64,000 bases of DNA from Psilocybe azurescens (taxonomy: Eukaryota > Basidiomycota > Agaricomycetes > Agaricales > Agrocybaceae): the NCBI GenBank assembly GCA_023853785.1, contig JAJIRX010000963.1:1-64000 (forward strand), given 5' to 3'. The translations under genes were made by a program, and so were the position numbers. Under the pieces are notes generated by a model. It was given only the letters and a program-made list of their open reading frames with translations, was not told the origin of the DNA and did not search any database. This document shows, piece after piece, positions 31,093-42,414 of this stretch (position 1 is its first letter; each line of letters starts with the position of its first letter).

Positions 31093-31830
31093 AGTGCTGA
31101 GTCATGCCTGTGAAAATAAACCTCTTGCTTAACTTGGAAATAATGGTTCATGGCACCCTCCATGGTGCCGCCAACATTGAGGTTGAGGACAGTGACTGTG
31201 AGTAAGTTAGTAGCTGCATTACTTATGAATAGATACGTACTAGAGAACATAGCTTGTGGAATAGAGATATATTTATGTCTACAATGTGTCCAGTGCATGA
31301 ACAGTGTAAGGGAAGATGCAGGAGCGGGGGTGGGAAGGGATGAGGAGAAGGTATAGAAGAGAGGTGGGAAGAGCGTACCTCATTTAGGGACACATGACAG
31401 AGAGGGAAGGATTTCCAACAAGGGAAATGGTGTGCGGACCAGGTGACGAGTAGACAGCAATGACAAATTAGGTATTTGTGAGCATTGATGGCGGGAGGAA
31501 GAGTGGGAATGCATTGCCGAGCATTGTGATGAAGGCCGTTGCGGCATGAGATTGACCGGGCGGCTATGGTATCTGATGAGAGATAATGGACCGAGATAAT
31601 CTCAATCTTATTATCTACTTGATCTTGTCTTATCTATATCTCTGTTAATCATATATCTAGTCTAATCTAATACTGTTGTCTTATCTATGATGGATAGTTG
31701 GTAAAGTGGACAATTGAGCCTAGGAATAACGACGAGTAAGGGGAAATAAGAGAATCTGATACAAACTAGATGGCGTGACGTGATGGTTGCCTGTCACCAG
31801 ATATGACTCCAAGGGTAGGAACCTTAGGTG
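31093..31830 (-). repeat. right 738-bp terminal inverted repeat of the KDZ element
   Basis: This is the inverse of 8573-9310 with the same length. The transposase start codon lies 190 bp further inside, as expected if the repeat holds its promoter. Confidence 0.9.
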
Positions 31831-31939
31831 AGTGGAGAGGGTGAGGACGGCAGCGGCAACAGAAAAAGGAGAGGAAGGGGGTGGGTGGTGGTTGGAAAAA
31901 GAGCTGACGTGTATATTTGATTGTTTTCATGCCGATCAG

Positions 31940-32290
31940 CTGATGCCAGGCACACGTGCAGAGTATATTCTGTATTACATATGTGATCACATGGAACATA
32001 TCATGCAGTCAAGTTATACACTGCACCAATGGTGTTATCAGAGACAAAGAACTAAATTTTTTCCCCATCACAGATCCACCACCTCCAAAATATTCCCAGT
32101 AAAAAAATCAAACAACATGCCCTTTGAAGGTGGGAATGCTATCACCCATATTGCCTACCAAGCACATGTTCAGCTGTCTTTTACCTTGCACTTTGTTGTC
32201 TTTCATTTGTTCTATGCAGAGTGGTTAGATTGGAAGACTTGATTGCTTTAGCTCAGCAACAAACATTTTGGTTACTTTTTCTTGTTTACC
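31940..32290 (+). pseudogene. NACHT-locus tail fragment
   Basis: The translation matches the segment downstream of the intact NACHT gene (about 40090-40440). Shared strings include YICDHM..IMQS.Y.LH.WCYQR, VKKSNN.PF.GGN and LHFV.F. It begins about 100 bp right of the large element's target duplication. It is the right half of the NACHT paralogue whose left half is at 7290-7735. Further match continues to about 32290 (LIALAQQQTFW versus LIGLARQRIFW). Confidence 0.75.
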
Positions 32291-32467
32291 CTCAGCATAC
32301 AGTTGTGGACAATCAAACTCAACTAAAAAAATCAACTTTTATTGACAGTCCCAAAAACCATCAGAATCAGTAGAATCCCATTTAAGAAGCTTCCTGACCA
32401 ACTTTCAGCTCATCCTATTGAGCTGTTCCTCTTTAAATTACCAATTAAGGAATGCATACCTTAAAAT

Positions 32468-32810
32468 TGTCAGGGTTTCCTTTATTTACCCTTATTTTCA
32501 TCACACAATTATCTTTTATTTTTATCTTATCATTCATCTTATCATTTATCTTTCTTGATATTTTAATCATTCCAGATGTTTCCACTGTCACTTTTCTTTA
32601 TTACTCATCATGGTTTTTTTTATTACTCATCATTATGGAATCTTGCTAGTCAGTTGCCTCTGTTACCTCTGGAGTAGTATAAATACTGCATGTTTTGTAG
32701 ATAGATCCCCAGCTTCAATCTCTTAGGATTTCCACTATCATTGGTGTGAACCTTCAGATCATTGATTCCTCATAAGCTTATCCTCTGCTCTCTTCTCATC
32801 CTCCTCTCCA
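32468..32810 (+). mobile_element. truncated LTR of the TGTCAGGG family
   Basis: It begins TGTCAGGGTTTCC and follows the 26103-26554 solo LTR (in inverse orientation) through the TTATTACTCATC-rich part, AGTATAAATACTGCATG and CTTATCCTCTGCTCTC. It then breaks off near 32810, before the expected CCCTGACA end. Confidence 0.7.
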
Positions 32811-33800
32811 CACTGCTTTCCGCCCTAACAAGCAGTGCATGCACACATACAAGCCCAGGTTGTGGCGCTTGAGGCAAGAGTTGCAAGGCAGGAGGTAGAG
32901 TTGGAGGGGTGTGTTAGCACAAGGGGGATGCGTGCAGGAGAGCAAGAGACACAGAAAGAAAGAGATGACAAAGAACAGGAGGGGGATGGGCAGTGTTATA
33001 GGGTGTGGGAGGGGAGGAGCAGTGATAGTGATAGGCATATGCATATGCACAGTGATGGGGATAGGGAAAAGGAAAGGGAGGGCGAGGATGGTCAAAATCA
33101 GATCAGGCAGGATGAGCAGGGTGGTCATGGTCTAGGTCTTGGTGATGGTGAGGGGGACAGGTGGGGATGGAGGAGCCTAAGAGACACAGACACAGACGGA
33201 GGAAGAGCAGATCATTGCGATACTCTATGCGACTGTTTCGCACAATTGGATGATTGAGCGTGAGATCAGGGGTTGAGCAAGCAGGTGAGTACTTGTGTTC
33301 CTCTGTTTCCGTCCTCTTTTGGCTTTGTTTGCTCTCGTTCTTGCTCTCGTTTCCATTACAATTATTAATGGGCATATGCTCATTCTCATTTGCATCTTGT
33401 ATCCCTCCCTCCCTTTGTCCCTTCCTTCCTTCCTTCCACATAATATGCGACTTTTCTGTCCCAATGCTTGCTCTTTCTCATTATTATTTCATATTATGTC
33501 CTTCCAGCCATTTGACTCTTCTTTTGTGTTTAGCTCGTCAACGTGCTGGCGGCATCTGTGTCTGTGTCTACCTCTGCCTCTCAGCCCGAATAAGCAGTGT
33601 CTTCGCCTTCGTTGATGGTGTCGGCCACTGCCACCTCAACCCCTCACGTTTCTTCGGCGGTAAGATCTACAACAACCAACGTCAAAAGGTCAAATTCAAA
33701 GTCAGATCCAGATCCCGAGCCAAGCTGACAGTAATTCCTGTGGACCTCCCTCGGCTCTTGCGGTTGTACGCCTCCTCCGGTATCACCACCAGCAGCATTA

Positions 33801-34203
33801 CAGTGTTGGATCTTAAGTGGTTATTAACCCCAAAATTTGTTGTTAAGCCTTAAGCCTTAAATAAGCCTTAAATAAGACTTCAATTTTAAGGGTTTATTAA
33901 GGTTTCGTCCAAAAGGAAATGTCATTATTAACCGTCAAAATTATTGCCAGTTCCCAATCATCAGGTATCCTGGCCTCGTCTGCCTCTTTTTCTGTCAGTA
34001 ATTTCGTCAATAGACCTTCCTCTGTACAGGCTTTATGCCTTCTCATTGAGTCCGTGCACGTCCATGGCGTGATCAGCATTAGTGTGTCATATCTTAAGGC
34101 TTAATTAAGGCTTAGAATCCGCCTTCACTGATGTTAAGCCTTAACATTAACATGTTATTAACCCTTAAACGTTAATAACGTTTAAGGGTTAAGTCCAACA
34201 CTG
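33801..34203. mobile_element. hAT-like MITE, 403 bp, TSD CAGCATTA
   Basis: The ends CAGTGTTGGA...TCCAACACTG are inverted repeats of the hAT type (CAGTG). They are flanked by a perfect 8-bp duplication CAGCATTA (33793-33800 and 34204-34211), also hAT-typical. Subterminal TTAAGCCTTAA / TTAACCCTTAA motifs recur at both ends. A short minus-strand frame (33897-34079) is too small for a transposase. It interrupts an exon of copy A. Confidence 0.92.
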
Positions 34204-34566
34204 CAGCATTATCACTGCCACCCCTGGCAGTGCCGCCGGCATCGGCACTCTCACGCGCAACAACCACCCCTGCCCCGCTCCAGCTGAACTACTGCGTACT
34301 CTTGAGCGCCAGATAAGCGAGCTCGGCAACAGAATTGATTTGTTCGGCGTGTGAGTGAGAGGTGTGGGTGGCTGTTGTTGGTGCTAGTGTTGGTGGTGTC
34401 GGGGGTGCGGGTACGAGTGGTTCAGGGTCGGGGGGCAGAGTTGGTGTTTGGCATGAATGTGGGCATACATACATGCTCTCGCCCTAGCTATTGATCTTAA
34501 ACGGGTGCTGGGATGTGTGCTGGGATGTGTGCTGGCTCTAGGGCAGATGCACACATGGACCGGGAT

Positions 34567-36229
34567 GGGCATACGGAAATGTGCGTGGCAGGTTGCGTGC
34601 TTGCGTGCCACGCAACCTGGACTTAGTACATGCATTTGAGTGTATACATAGTTGGATTATTTTTATGAATAATATTAATGTTGCCATCCATTTACTGTTG
34701 ATTACTGAGACTTGACTTGGACTTGCATCAAGTCCGTGCTTTCTGACATCTTTCCGTGTTGAAGTTGGTTCTATGTGGGGCTCATTTAATTACTGTGTCC
34801 CACCTATTCTTAATAAAAAATTTCTTGTAATGCACTCAATATTGCTGCCATGTGTGCAGTTCTGCTTAGGGAAAACAGATACTACTAAAGTTTGTGCACC
34901 CTCTTAGTAACTTTGTAGTGACTCAACACCGTATGAGTTGAGTATGAGTCTCAATTGTAATCGTGTGACATCAGTACTCAATCATCGGAGCACAACCTAA
35001 ACAACAAGCATGTAACAAGTACAGCGAGGAATATATTTATACTTGTAGATATCAAGTCTGTACTGTATTAGGACCTGTAGATCACATATATTAAAAGACG
35101 TAGCCACAGGCAATATTTAACGCTGTAGAGTCCGTGCGCCGGCACTATACTTGGCAAAAGTCTTAACAGTAATAGCCTTTCACCGCCGAAGATTTTTGTG
35201 CCTTTTATTTCTCTCAACCTCGTCTCCACTGCCCTCTGTTTGAATAATATGCACTGTTGAACATGCAACTTGTACATAAATGTACTCAGCCAACACTCAA
35301 CACACATTCAGCCACTCGCAACCGACACTCAACCGCACGCAACCTGCACACAGCCACCACGCAACCACACACAGCCACCACGCAACCACCGCGCAATCAC
35401 ACTCAACCTACGCGCAAGTACCACGCAATCAATATTTAGATGCACGCAAGTGCACCCGGTCAGTGCTCAGTATTCCTCACCTACACAAAGCCATATCAAA
35501 ATAAATTAAACACACTTGATATATTAGTATTTATGTTTCAACTTGCTATCCGACTCGAAATTGACGTTTTAGATGTGTAATCACCGTGAATTGTTTGCGT
35601 TGAAATGATTGTTTTCATTCCTTATGTTTCAACTTTCCGTATTACTTCAAATTTGAGTTTTAGATGAGTAAACTCCTCCAAATTTTCTTGTTGAGATGAT
35701 TCCTATTGCAAATTGAGTTGTGATTGTGGTCTCTGTTGCTACCTTCGCCTATAAATTCATTGTTTTAAGCCCTTACATATTTATACTCAATGTGAACAAG
35801 AGCAGAGAATATCCCGTCAACTGATTCCCCCTCCCTTCCCAATCTTTGGCAGTCACTGCCTCATATTTAAATATAAACCGCAACAAGATGATCATTGTAA
35901 GTTCATAAATTAACATGAATGACATACCGGCCTTATATCTTTCGAGGAAGCGAAGCGAGAGCTAATTAGCCATAGATATAAGATACCACAAATTAGTAGT
36001 AGAGAGTTGGATTGATTTCTCATAATTTATTTATCGCAAATACACGCACATATACATTGGGTTGACCAACTAAATTAAGTAAGTTGCGCATATTCACGCT
36101 TGTATGATCAAAGTCTACGCAAATGCACGCAAATGCACGCAAATGTCGCACACATTTGCTTGCGTGCACTTGCGCGGCACTCAAGCGCACGCAAGCACGC
36201 AACCTTGCCACGCACATTTCCTGATGCCC
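34567..36229. mobile_element. non-autonomous TIR element, 1663 bp, 9-bp TSD GACCGGGAT
   Basis: The ends read GGGCATACGGAAATGTGCG and, inverted, GGGCATCAGGAAATGTGCG, continuing as TGGCA.GGTTGCGTGCTTGC. The flanking duplication GACCGGGAT is perfect (34558-34566 and 36230-36238). A 9-bp duplication suggests a Mutator-like element. Subterminal and internal GCGTGC / CGCAAC units are abundant, and no transposase frame is present. It interrupts copy A, whose sequence resumes cleanly after it (GATGAGGTCCAGAGGACAAC). Confidence 0.9.
35285..35450. repeat. CGCAACCACAC minisatellite
   Basis: Tandem ACGCAACCACACACAGCCACC-like units lie inside the 1.66-kb element. They give overlapping His/Thr/Gln-rich frames that are not genes. 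Confidence 0.7.
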
Positions 36230-37560
36230 GACCGGGATGAGGTCCAGAGGACAACGGGCAGGATGAACCCAGAGACGCATACACGCACATATTAGAGGAC
36301 CCATTGGAGGACCTGCGGTATCGGATGTGTCGTTTGGAAGCAGAGTGTGCACGGTACTTTTTTTGTGCTTTTTTTGTGTTTTTTTTTGTGTTGCTGTGTA
36401 TTTACATTTCCCCCTTTTTCTCTCTTTCGTTCCCGTTTGTTTCCTTCATACTACCTGCGCCTCCTGGTTTTGCTCTTCATGGGGCCCGCGGAGGTGGGAG
36501 TGTTACGAATTTAAGATCTTGCTTTATTTTTTGGACGGGGGATTTTTCTATTGTCTAGTTCGACGCGCTGCGACTCGTTACGATGCTAATTTAATTGATG
36601 AATAGGTTGCGAGAGGAGGCTGAGGATATGCGTCGGCATGGTGAGTCAATGGTGCAGGATAAGGTGCAGGATCGGGATCAGGGGCAAGAGAGCGGGATGT
36701 GAACGTGGGTGTGGATGCAGATGCGGACAGTGCGAAGCAGGACTCGGAAGAGGGACTTTCAAGTCAATCTCGACAAAGTCACCAGCACGAGGATAATGAG
36801 GGGCGAGAAGAGGGGTAGTGCGCCTACGCTGGGGATGGGGGTCGTGGACGGTTGATATTGCCACTCGGTGTTCCTTCGCTTGGAGAGGAGCAAGAGGTGC
36901 GTCAGATATTCGTCTTTCGTCTTTCGTTGCCTGATTTTGTTTTGTGACTCTCTGTTTCTGTTTTTTTTTGTCGGCCCCCTTTTTCTTACTCGTGTTTCAT
37001 GTTATCAATACCATACTTCGTCACTGTTTTTAAAAATTTATTATTATTTTTTGGTTTTGGTTTACCTTGATTTTCCGTTCTGCATTCGCCTGGTGTGCTC
37101 TACCCCGACCCCGATCGCGATCGTGATCGCCCTGCCACTGATTCAAATGACTTTGATTTCCTGGATGATGGCGAGGATTATAATCCCGATCGTGATGGAC
37201 CTGGTGCTGACCCCGACCACGCTAGTCATGACTTGGATAGCAAAAGAGAATGGTTCGACCAGCAGCTTGAGAGGCAGCATATACCCTTACACCAAACAAA
37301 ACAAATACAAAGTGTAAGAAACCTATATCGCAACCGTATATACATCCGAATATAGGCCAGCTAAAAATGAAAGAAGCAAAAAGCAAAACACGGAATCGAA
37401 CAACGCTAACCAATCATCCCGTCTCCCGACCCTGGTTCTGGCTCCGCAGCGCTTTGTCCTTCCCCCTCCTTCCTCCTTCAAACTGGCCCCAAACCTGCTT
37501 CGTTTTCACCCTCATCCTCACCAAACTCTCACTCTCGCTCTCGCCTCTGCTCTGACCCTT

Positions 37561-38105
37561 CCTCTGACTCAGCCTCCGACATCGACATCGACATCAAAGC
37601 CAACAGAGCCGCATACATGTCATATGCGGCGGATATGAATACGATGTTGGTCCAAGTTTCAATATGTCTGGGTATACAATGAAAAGGTAAAGTTATATAT
37701 CTCTACGCCTCAACGCAAAGTCACATGTCGAGGATGTGAGCAATTTAGTTCCTCCAAGCCACTCCAGATTATTATCTTTCGTGAGCAATATTCATTACAG
37801 GACCAGCCATTGGCGTGTTCTGCGATGCCTTACAATTTTGTCACAGATTTGGCAAATTCAGTCTTAACTTATGGTCTTTGTGCCGGCGATGTCAGGGGCG
37901 GGACTACGTCCATATTTAGAGGAACACTTACATTGCCCACCATCCAATCTAATTTTGTCACAACTGGGCGCTCATGAACGACAGAACCCTAATATCGGTA
38001 TCAGTTGAGTATTAGTTGATGTATTCACACAACACAGCCAAGCACCACGAACGTTGTCCTTGTCTTCAACCACCACCATCATCTGCCCAATATAGATTCT
38101 CATCT
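37561..38105. other. spacer upstream of the NACHT gene
   Basis: No coding frame is seen. The left part still shows similarity to sequence downstream of copy C (52780-52890). The right part should contain the NACHT promoter, but no definite core element stands out. Confidence 0.4.
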
Positions 38106-39906
38106 ATGCCTTCAATGTTCGGTTCGCACATAGTCGTTACTGGAGGAACCTATCAGCAGTTCAATAATTATTCCAAAGGTATGCCACACCGATAGATCAT
38201 GCTATTCCACATATACAAGAGTTCTAGGTGCATGGGACCGTCTCGTGGAGGCTGCTTCACCTGCCGCATTCCACAACTCCGGAGACCGTCGTGACCCTCC
38301 GAAATGCCATCCGAATACACGAGTTGCCGTGTTGAACAAGATAATGGACTGGATCCATGGCCTTGATCCAGCGATACAAAGGGCATTGATTATGTGGCTG
38401 TATGGCCCAGCGGGAGCGGGAAAATCGGCCATCGCACAGTCGATCGCAGAGCTATGCTACGACGAAGGGATTCTCATAGCGAACTACTTTTTCTCCAGAT
38501 TCGATTCCACCAGAAACCATCCACGCTCTCTCATAGCAACAATTGCATATCAAGCTTCGCTTTGCATTCCGAACATCAGAGAACGTATCAAAGCTGCGAT
38601 TGACCATGACCCCTTGATATTCAACCGCTCGCTCACCGTCCAGATGTCGACTCTGCTGATCCAGCCCTTGCAAGATTACATTAGTTACGATACTGCAGCA
38701 CCAGCTGGTGTCATCATTATCGACGGGCTCGACGAATGTGAAGACCGGCGAGGCCAACTCAAAATTTTGGCTACCATCTCGATGGCCCTCGAACAACATC
38801 GTTTACCCTTTATCTTCCTTATCGCGAGTCGTCCTGAGCACGACATAAGAACTGCTTTCGGCTATGGATATCTCAAGGATATCACGATGATCGTGCCACT
38901 CGATGACGAATACCGCCCGTCCGATGATATTCGCGTCTTCCTACAAGACAGCTTCACCGAAATCAAGGAAACTCATCCATTTCGTGCAGATATTCCGGCT
39001 ACATGGCCAGCTGGCGACATATTGGAAAGCTTGGTGAAGAAATCATCGGGCCAATTTATATATGCATCGACCATCATTAAATTCGTTAAATCCAGTCGTC
39101 ATCGGCCGCCTCAGCGCTTGGAGATTGTGCTTGGACTGCGCCCGGCTCAGCGTGACATGCCATTCGCTGAGCTTGATGCTCTGTATATGCATATTTTGTC
39201 GTCTGCAGAGAATCCTGAGGCAGTGTTGTGGATTTTAGCTTATCAATTTCTCACATCACAGGGAATGCACGAGTACGAAGGATTTTTTGATCTAGATGTA
39301 TTGTCACTTCAACCTGGAGATGTTGTTGAATTGTTCTGTGATCTCACCTCGCTTGTTTCAGTCACGGTCTGTCACGAGACCGATGTCAAGTTGCATATTT
39401 TTCATGCGTCTCTTAAAGACTTTCTGCTGGACCAGTCGAGGTCACAACAATTCTGGATCGATTCCAAACTCTGGCATGCTAAATTTGCACATATCTTTAT
39501 TCATTACGTGGAAGGTGAGTTGGCACATGCTGAGTTAATGGTAGAAGCTTAAGTAAAATTGATAATAGATACACCGTACAGTCGCCTCAGCTATCTTGAA
39601 CTGCCCACTCTTCTTTCTCATTTTAAGCACGCCACACCTACCCCAGACCTCCTTGAAGACCTCAGGCAAATCAGTATTTGGTCAATTTTTCAGAAAACCC
39701 ATTATCAGCATTTATTTCCGGAATTTCTTGCCTCCATCGAAGAGGTGGTACGTCCTGGCTTTCTTTACTCATCCATTGCCGAGTTTAGATCACTTACAAT
39801 CCAATAGGGATTCGAAGATTGGTTCGAATTATACTCTCATCAGCTCAACCTTTTCGACCAAATTGCACAAGGAATTATGGAAAAATGTATTCTCGGCGAA
39901 ACCTGA
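38106..39906 (+). CDS. NACHT-domain STAND NTPase (fungal NLR-like)
   Basis: NACHT NTPases are ATP/GTP-driven signalling switches; fungal ones act in non-self recognition and cell death. The model is exons 38106-38178, 38228-39514, 39569-39747 and 39808-39906, introns of 49, 54 and 60 nt, all phases agreeing, 545 aa. The short first exon ends in a Gly/Asn/Tyr-rich motif (VTGGTYQQFNNYSKG) typical of Agaricomycete members. The start of exon 2 has WDRLVEAASPAAFHNSG, the family signature. Walker A is GPAGAGKS (residues 84-91) and Walker B is GVIIIDGLDECED (about 185-197). Residues 300-420 have the HASLKDFLLDQSRS block common to this family. No ankyrin, WD40 or TPR repeats follow. After the stop at 39904 a conserved tail continues in another frame, so a one-base indel near 39902 may have shortened the protein. 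Confidence 0.85.
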
Positions 39907-40674
39907 TTGCTTTGGTCGCCGTTTTTAACTTTGCTGATGTACGGGAACAGTTGGATGAAGGCGTCTCTGTATTATTCCAGTTAGAAAAACGCCACACAGT
40001 CCTGCACGATTTTTTCGGGTACGCGATGGTCGGTGAGAAGGAGTACAAAGAATTTATTGGAGATTTCCTCGAGGATCCCACCCGTTGCGGTATCTACGGG
40101 TTGACTGGTAAAAGGTATGCGAAAGCCGCAAAGTATTTTTTGCATTATATATGCGATCACATGAAACGCATCATGCAGTCGGGTTATGCACTCCACCATT
40201 GGTGTTATCAGAGACGAAGAACCAAATTTTTCTCCCGTCGCACATCTACCACCGCCCACAGATTCTCAGCCAAAAAGTCAAACAACACACCTTTCGGAGG
40301 TGGGAACCGCATCGCCCGTATCTACTACCCAGGGCATGTTCAGCTGGCTTCCTCCTTGCACTTCGTTATCTTTCAGTTGTGCTGTGCCAAGCAGATAGAT
40401 CGGTGGCCTTGATTGGTTTAGCTCGCCAACGAATATTCTGGTCATTATCATGCATTTTTCCTAATGATATTAGGACTGTTAGGCGTGAAGTTGTTCGATA
40501 TCTGGCGAGGGTAGACGCAGGAGAGATATTGGTGCAAGAGAAGAAGAGGAATCGAGATCAGCCCTCGGAGCCGTCACCCCTCTTCCCCGCTCCCCAATCT
40601 TATGCATGCCCAAGGGACTGTTTCAGATACCACAGTTATTATAACCTGCCAGTCAACAACCACTATAGGTACTA
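39907..40674 (+). pseudogene. conserved NACHT-locus tail, out of frame
   Basis: The frame beginning LIALVAVFNFADVREQLDEG runs through EKEYKEFIGDFLEDP and YICDHMKRIMQS to about 40412. A second frame continues with LIGLARQRIFWSLS and RREVVRYLARVDAG. The same stretch is found next to the other NACHT remnant (31940-32290), so it belongs to the NACHT transcription unit or its immediate neighbour. It is joined to the NACHT frame only through a frame change, so I call it broken. No known domain is recognised. Confidence 0.5.
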
Positions 40675-42414
40675 GGACGTGGATCAGGACGAAGATCAGG
40701 ACGGCGATGAGGATAAAAAGTCAGGAGCGAGGTCATTTAGTTCTGTGAAAACGGTCCTTCGTTTCTGTCGTGCATGTCTTGCCAGGACTCTCTGACATAG
40801 CCATATGTTGGCCGACATTGACAAAAAGCCAGTTCTTATGCCACTTCATCCAATAAATCTAAGTCAGGTCACCGCCCGTGAATCGATTACTAGTCATGAC
40901 CATTTAACAAATTTCATACCACCAGGATCCGCTTCCCTAGTACTAATTTACGACGTGGGAGACGACTTAAGTCTTATCCCCTCCTGGCCCACAATTTCAC
41001 ACACAGTAGAAATAATTGGAATTTATATAACATCTTAACCCCCATTGCAATGCATCGTGCTTTATTCCTACTGTAGTAAGAAAAATGCCACTGGGTTTTC
41101 GGCAGGAACGTCATATGACGAGTGTTGTCTCCCCCTTCAGTAATTTCGAAGAAATCCGAAATTCAAGAACCCGCGCCGCCGCTACTGTCTCCAGCATTAC
41201 TTTTATCCTTCCATGTATTCCCCCACCTGCGCTTCGATGACGATTTGGAAACCCTTGGACCTTTCTTGTCGTCCAACCGCGTGGGTGGCTTGTAAGTTGC
41301 AGAGCCATGTAAAAAGTTCTTCCGTAGTCTTTCCGCGCCAGTACAGGGTTCAGGGGGAGGTTGTGCGGGAACAGGGACATGCGTGGGTGTCCCGTCTTCC
41401 CAATCATTGGCGTTTTTAGTGTTCCGGGTGCTTGCACGAGATACAATAGGCGTGGCTAGAATTGAATGGAATGCATGATTTCATATTCGAAGATACATGT
41501 GGTCACAAAAGAACGGTGTGTACGTGTGTCGGAGGCTGGAAGAGCAATGGGTCGCCGACAGTAGTGACGTGAGGCTCGCAATACAGTAGACACAGTCAAT
41601 TCTTGGTTATATATGACGCAAAAATGGTCCTGAGGCTCCCGAAAGTGTATTGCATACTCTAAGTGTATGGTTCCTAGTCATGAAATAAGATGAAGTCGAT
41701 ATGTTGTATGCAGTAGTGATTTGAGATGGCGAGAATGCAGAATGAGTACCGAGTGGTGTTACTGGTAGATTGGATGGACAAATGATTCGGAAAGAGAGGT
41801 CAGTGGTTGATGGCGGGCTTGGACTTTGGCTAGTACTTCAGCCTCATACAGATGGTTTGTGAGCCGCGAGTGCTCACTGACGACAACACATACACTGACT
41901 CGGATTCTAAATGTCCACCAGTTCAGCTGAGCGGTGTCTCACCGTTTAGGGCATTTGGGAGAGATGAAAAAACAAAGTCGGTGGAAGGATACATATTTAA
42001 CAGAGAGAGTATATAGCTTTAAAACTTAAGCTTGAGAGGAACAGTCATGGATATTAAATCAATGAATAAGAACAAGTTGGGTTGTCCACACGCGAATACG
42101 GAAATTTCCGACACCGACGGGCCGAGGAGACGGAGGTCACCCTAACCCTTAACAGCGTGAACCACATCGACAAGCATCGAATCCGTCTCCTTCAACAAAC
42201 CAACTGAGCCTACCTGCTATCGCTCAATGCTTAACGCGAAGGTTTGCAGGTTTTATGCATGTGTCTGAACATATTATAGTATCTATCCGGTATCTTACCT
42301 TGACCTCATCTGATTCTTGGAATCTTTGCCGAGATCTTTACTCGGACTGGACTTGTTTCGGTCAACTCAAGAGCGAACCGCTCAGTGAAATCTAACCTTT
42401 GGAGTTGAACGGAC
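40675..42414. other. spacer without a supported gene
   Basis: Frames at 40805-41038 (+) and 41111-41446 (-) are isolated and have no recognised motif or splice partners. No repeats with clear ends were found. Confidence 0.4.

Larger units (their letters stand above)
8573..31830 (-). mobile_element. 23.26-kb TIR element carrying a KDZ transposase
   Basis: Two inverted repeats of exactly 738 bp (8573-9310 and 31093-31830) are nearly identical. They are flanked by a perfect 7-bp direct duplication, AGTGGAG, at 8566-8572 and 31831-31837. The outer ends begin CACCTAAGGTTCC. The KDZ transposase gene starts about 190 bp inside the right repeat and reads leftward, so the element is drawn on the minus strand. 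Further left are an unknown gene at 9601-10092 and a decayed gene at 15422-16944. Later insertions are a Tc1 element (10182-11783) and an 8.7-kb TIR element (19630-28306). Without these two the element would be about 13 kb. KDZ-superfamily elements are known in Agaricomycetes; I do not recall one described with 738-bp TIRs and a 7-bp duplication. Confidence 0.85.
32820..37560 (+). pseudogene. coiled-coil / Asp-rich family, copy A, interrupted by two transposons
   Basis: The pieces match copies B (42415-44860) and C (49330-52639) in order. ALEARVARQEVELEGC (about 32850) is a coiled coil. A QRAGG..-type segment follows at 33540-33790; an RVCRLEAECAR-like exon lies at 36300-36350; RLREEAEDMRRHGES at 36604; and an Asp-rich C-terminal exon containing DFDFLDDGEDYNPDRDG at 37150. 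A 403-bp MITE at 33801 and a 1.66-kb element at 34567 split it, and frameshifts are frequent. Similarity to copy C continues past the stop (GGATATGAATACG and GTCCAAGTTTCAATAT at 37635 and 52795), so the duplicated unit is larger than the gene. Function unknown. Confidence 0.6.

Noticed and set aside
8573..31830. Maverick/Polinton interpretation of the 23-kb inverted-repeat element
   Set aside because: Size and long TIRs fit, but the duplication is 7 bp rather than 6, the ends do not start AG, and no polymerase B, integrase, ATPase or capsid genes were seen; a KDZ transposase is present instead.
8573..31830. CACTA/EnSpm assignment from the CACC terminus
   Set aside because: CACTA elements make 2-3-bp duplications and encode a different transposase; the 7-bp duplication and KDZ motifs contradict it.
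35257..35509. Overlapping His/Thr/Gln-rich frames
   Set aside because: They come from a CGCAACCACAC tandem repeat in three phases inside a non-coding transposon.
37395..37430. tRNA gene suggested by GTTCGATTCC on the minus strand
   Set aside because: The D-arm-like and T-arm-like strings are only a few bases apart; no cloverleaf fits.
39515..39568. Premature stop after ELMVEA at 39552 in the NACHT gene
   Set aside because: A 54-nt intron (GTGAGT...AATAG) with matching phase removes it and restores the family sequence DTPYSRLSYLEL.
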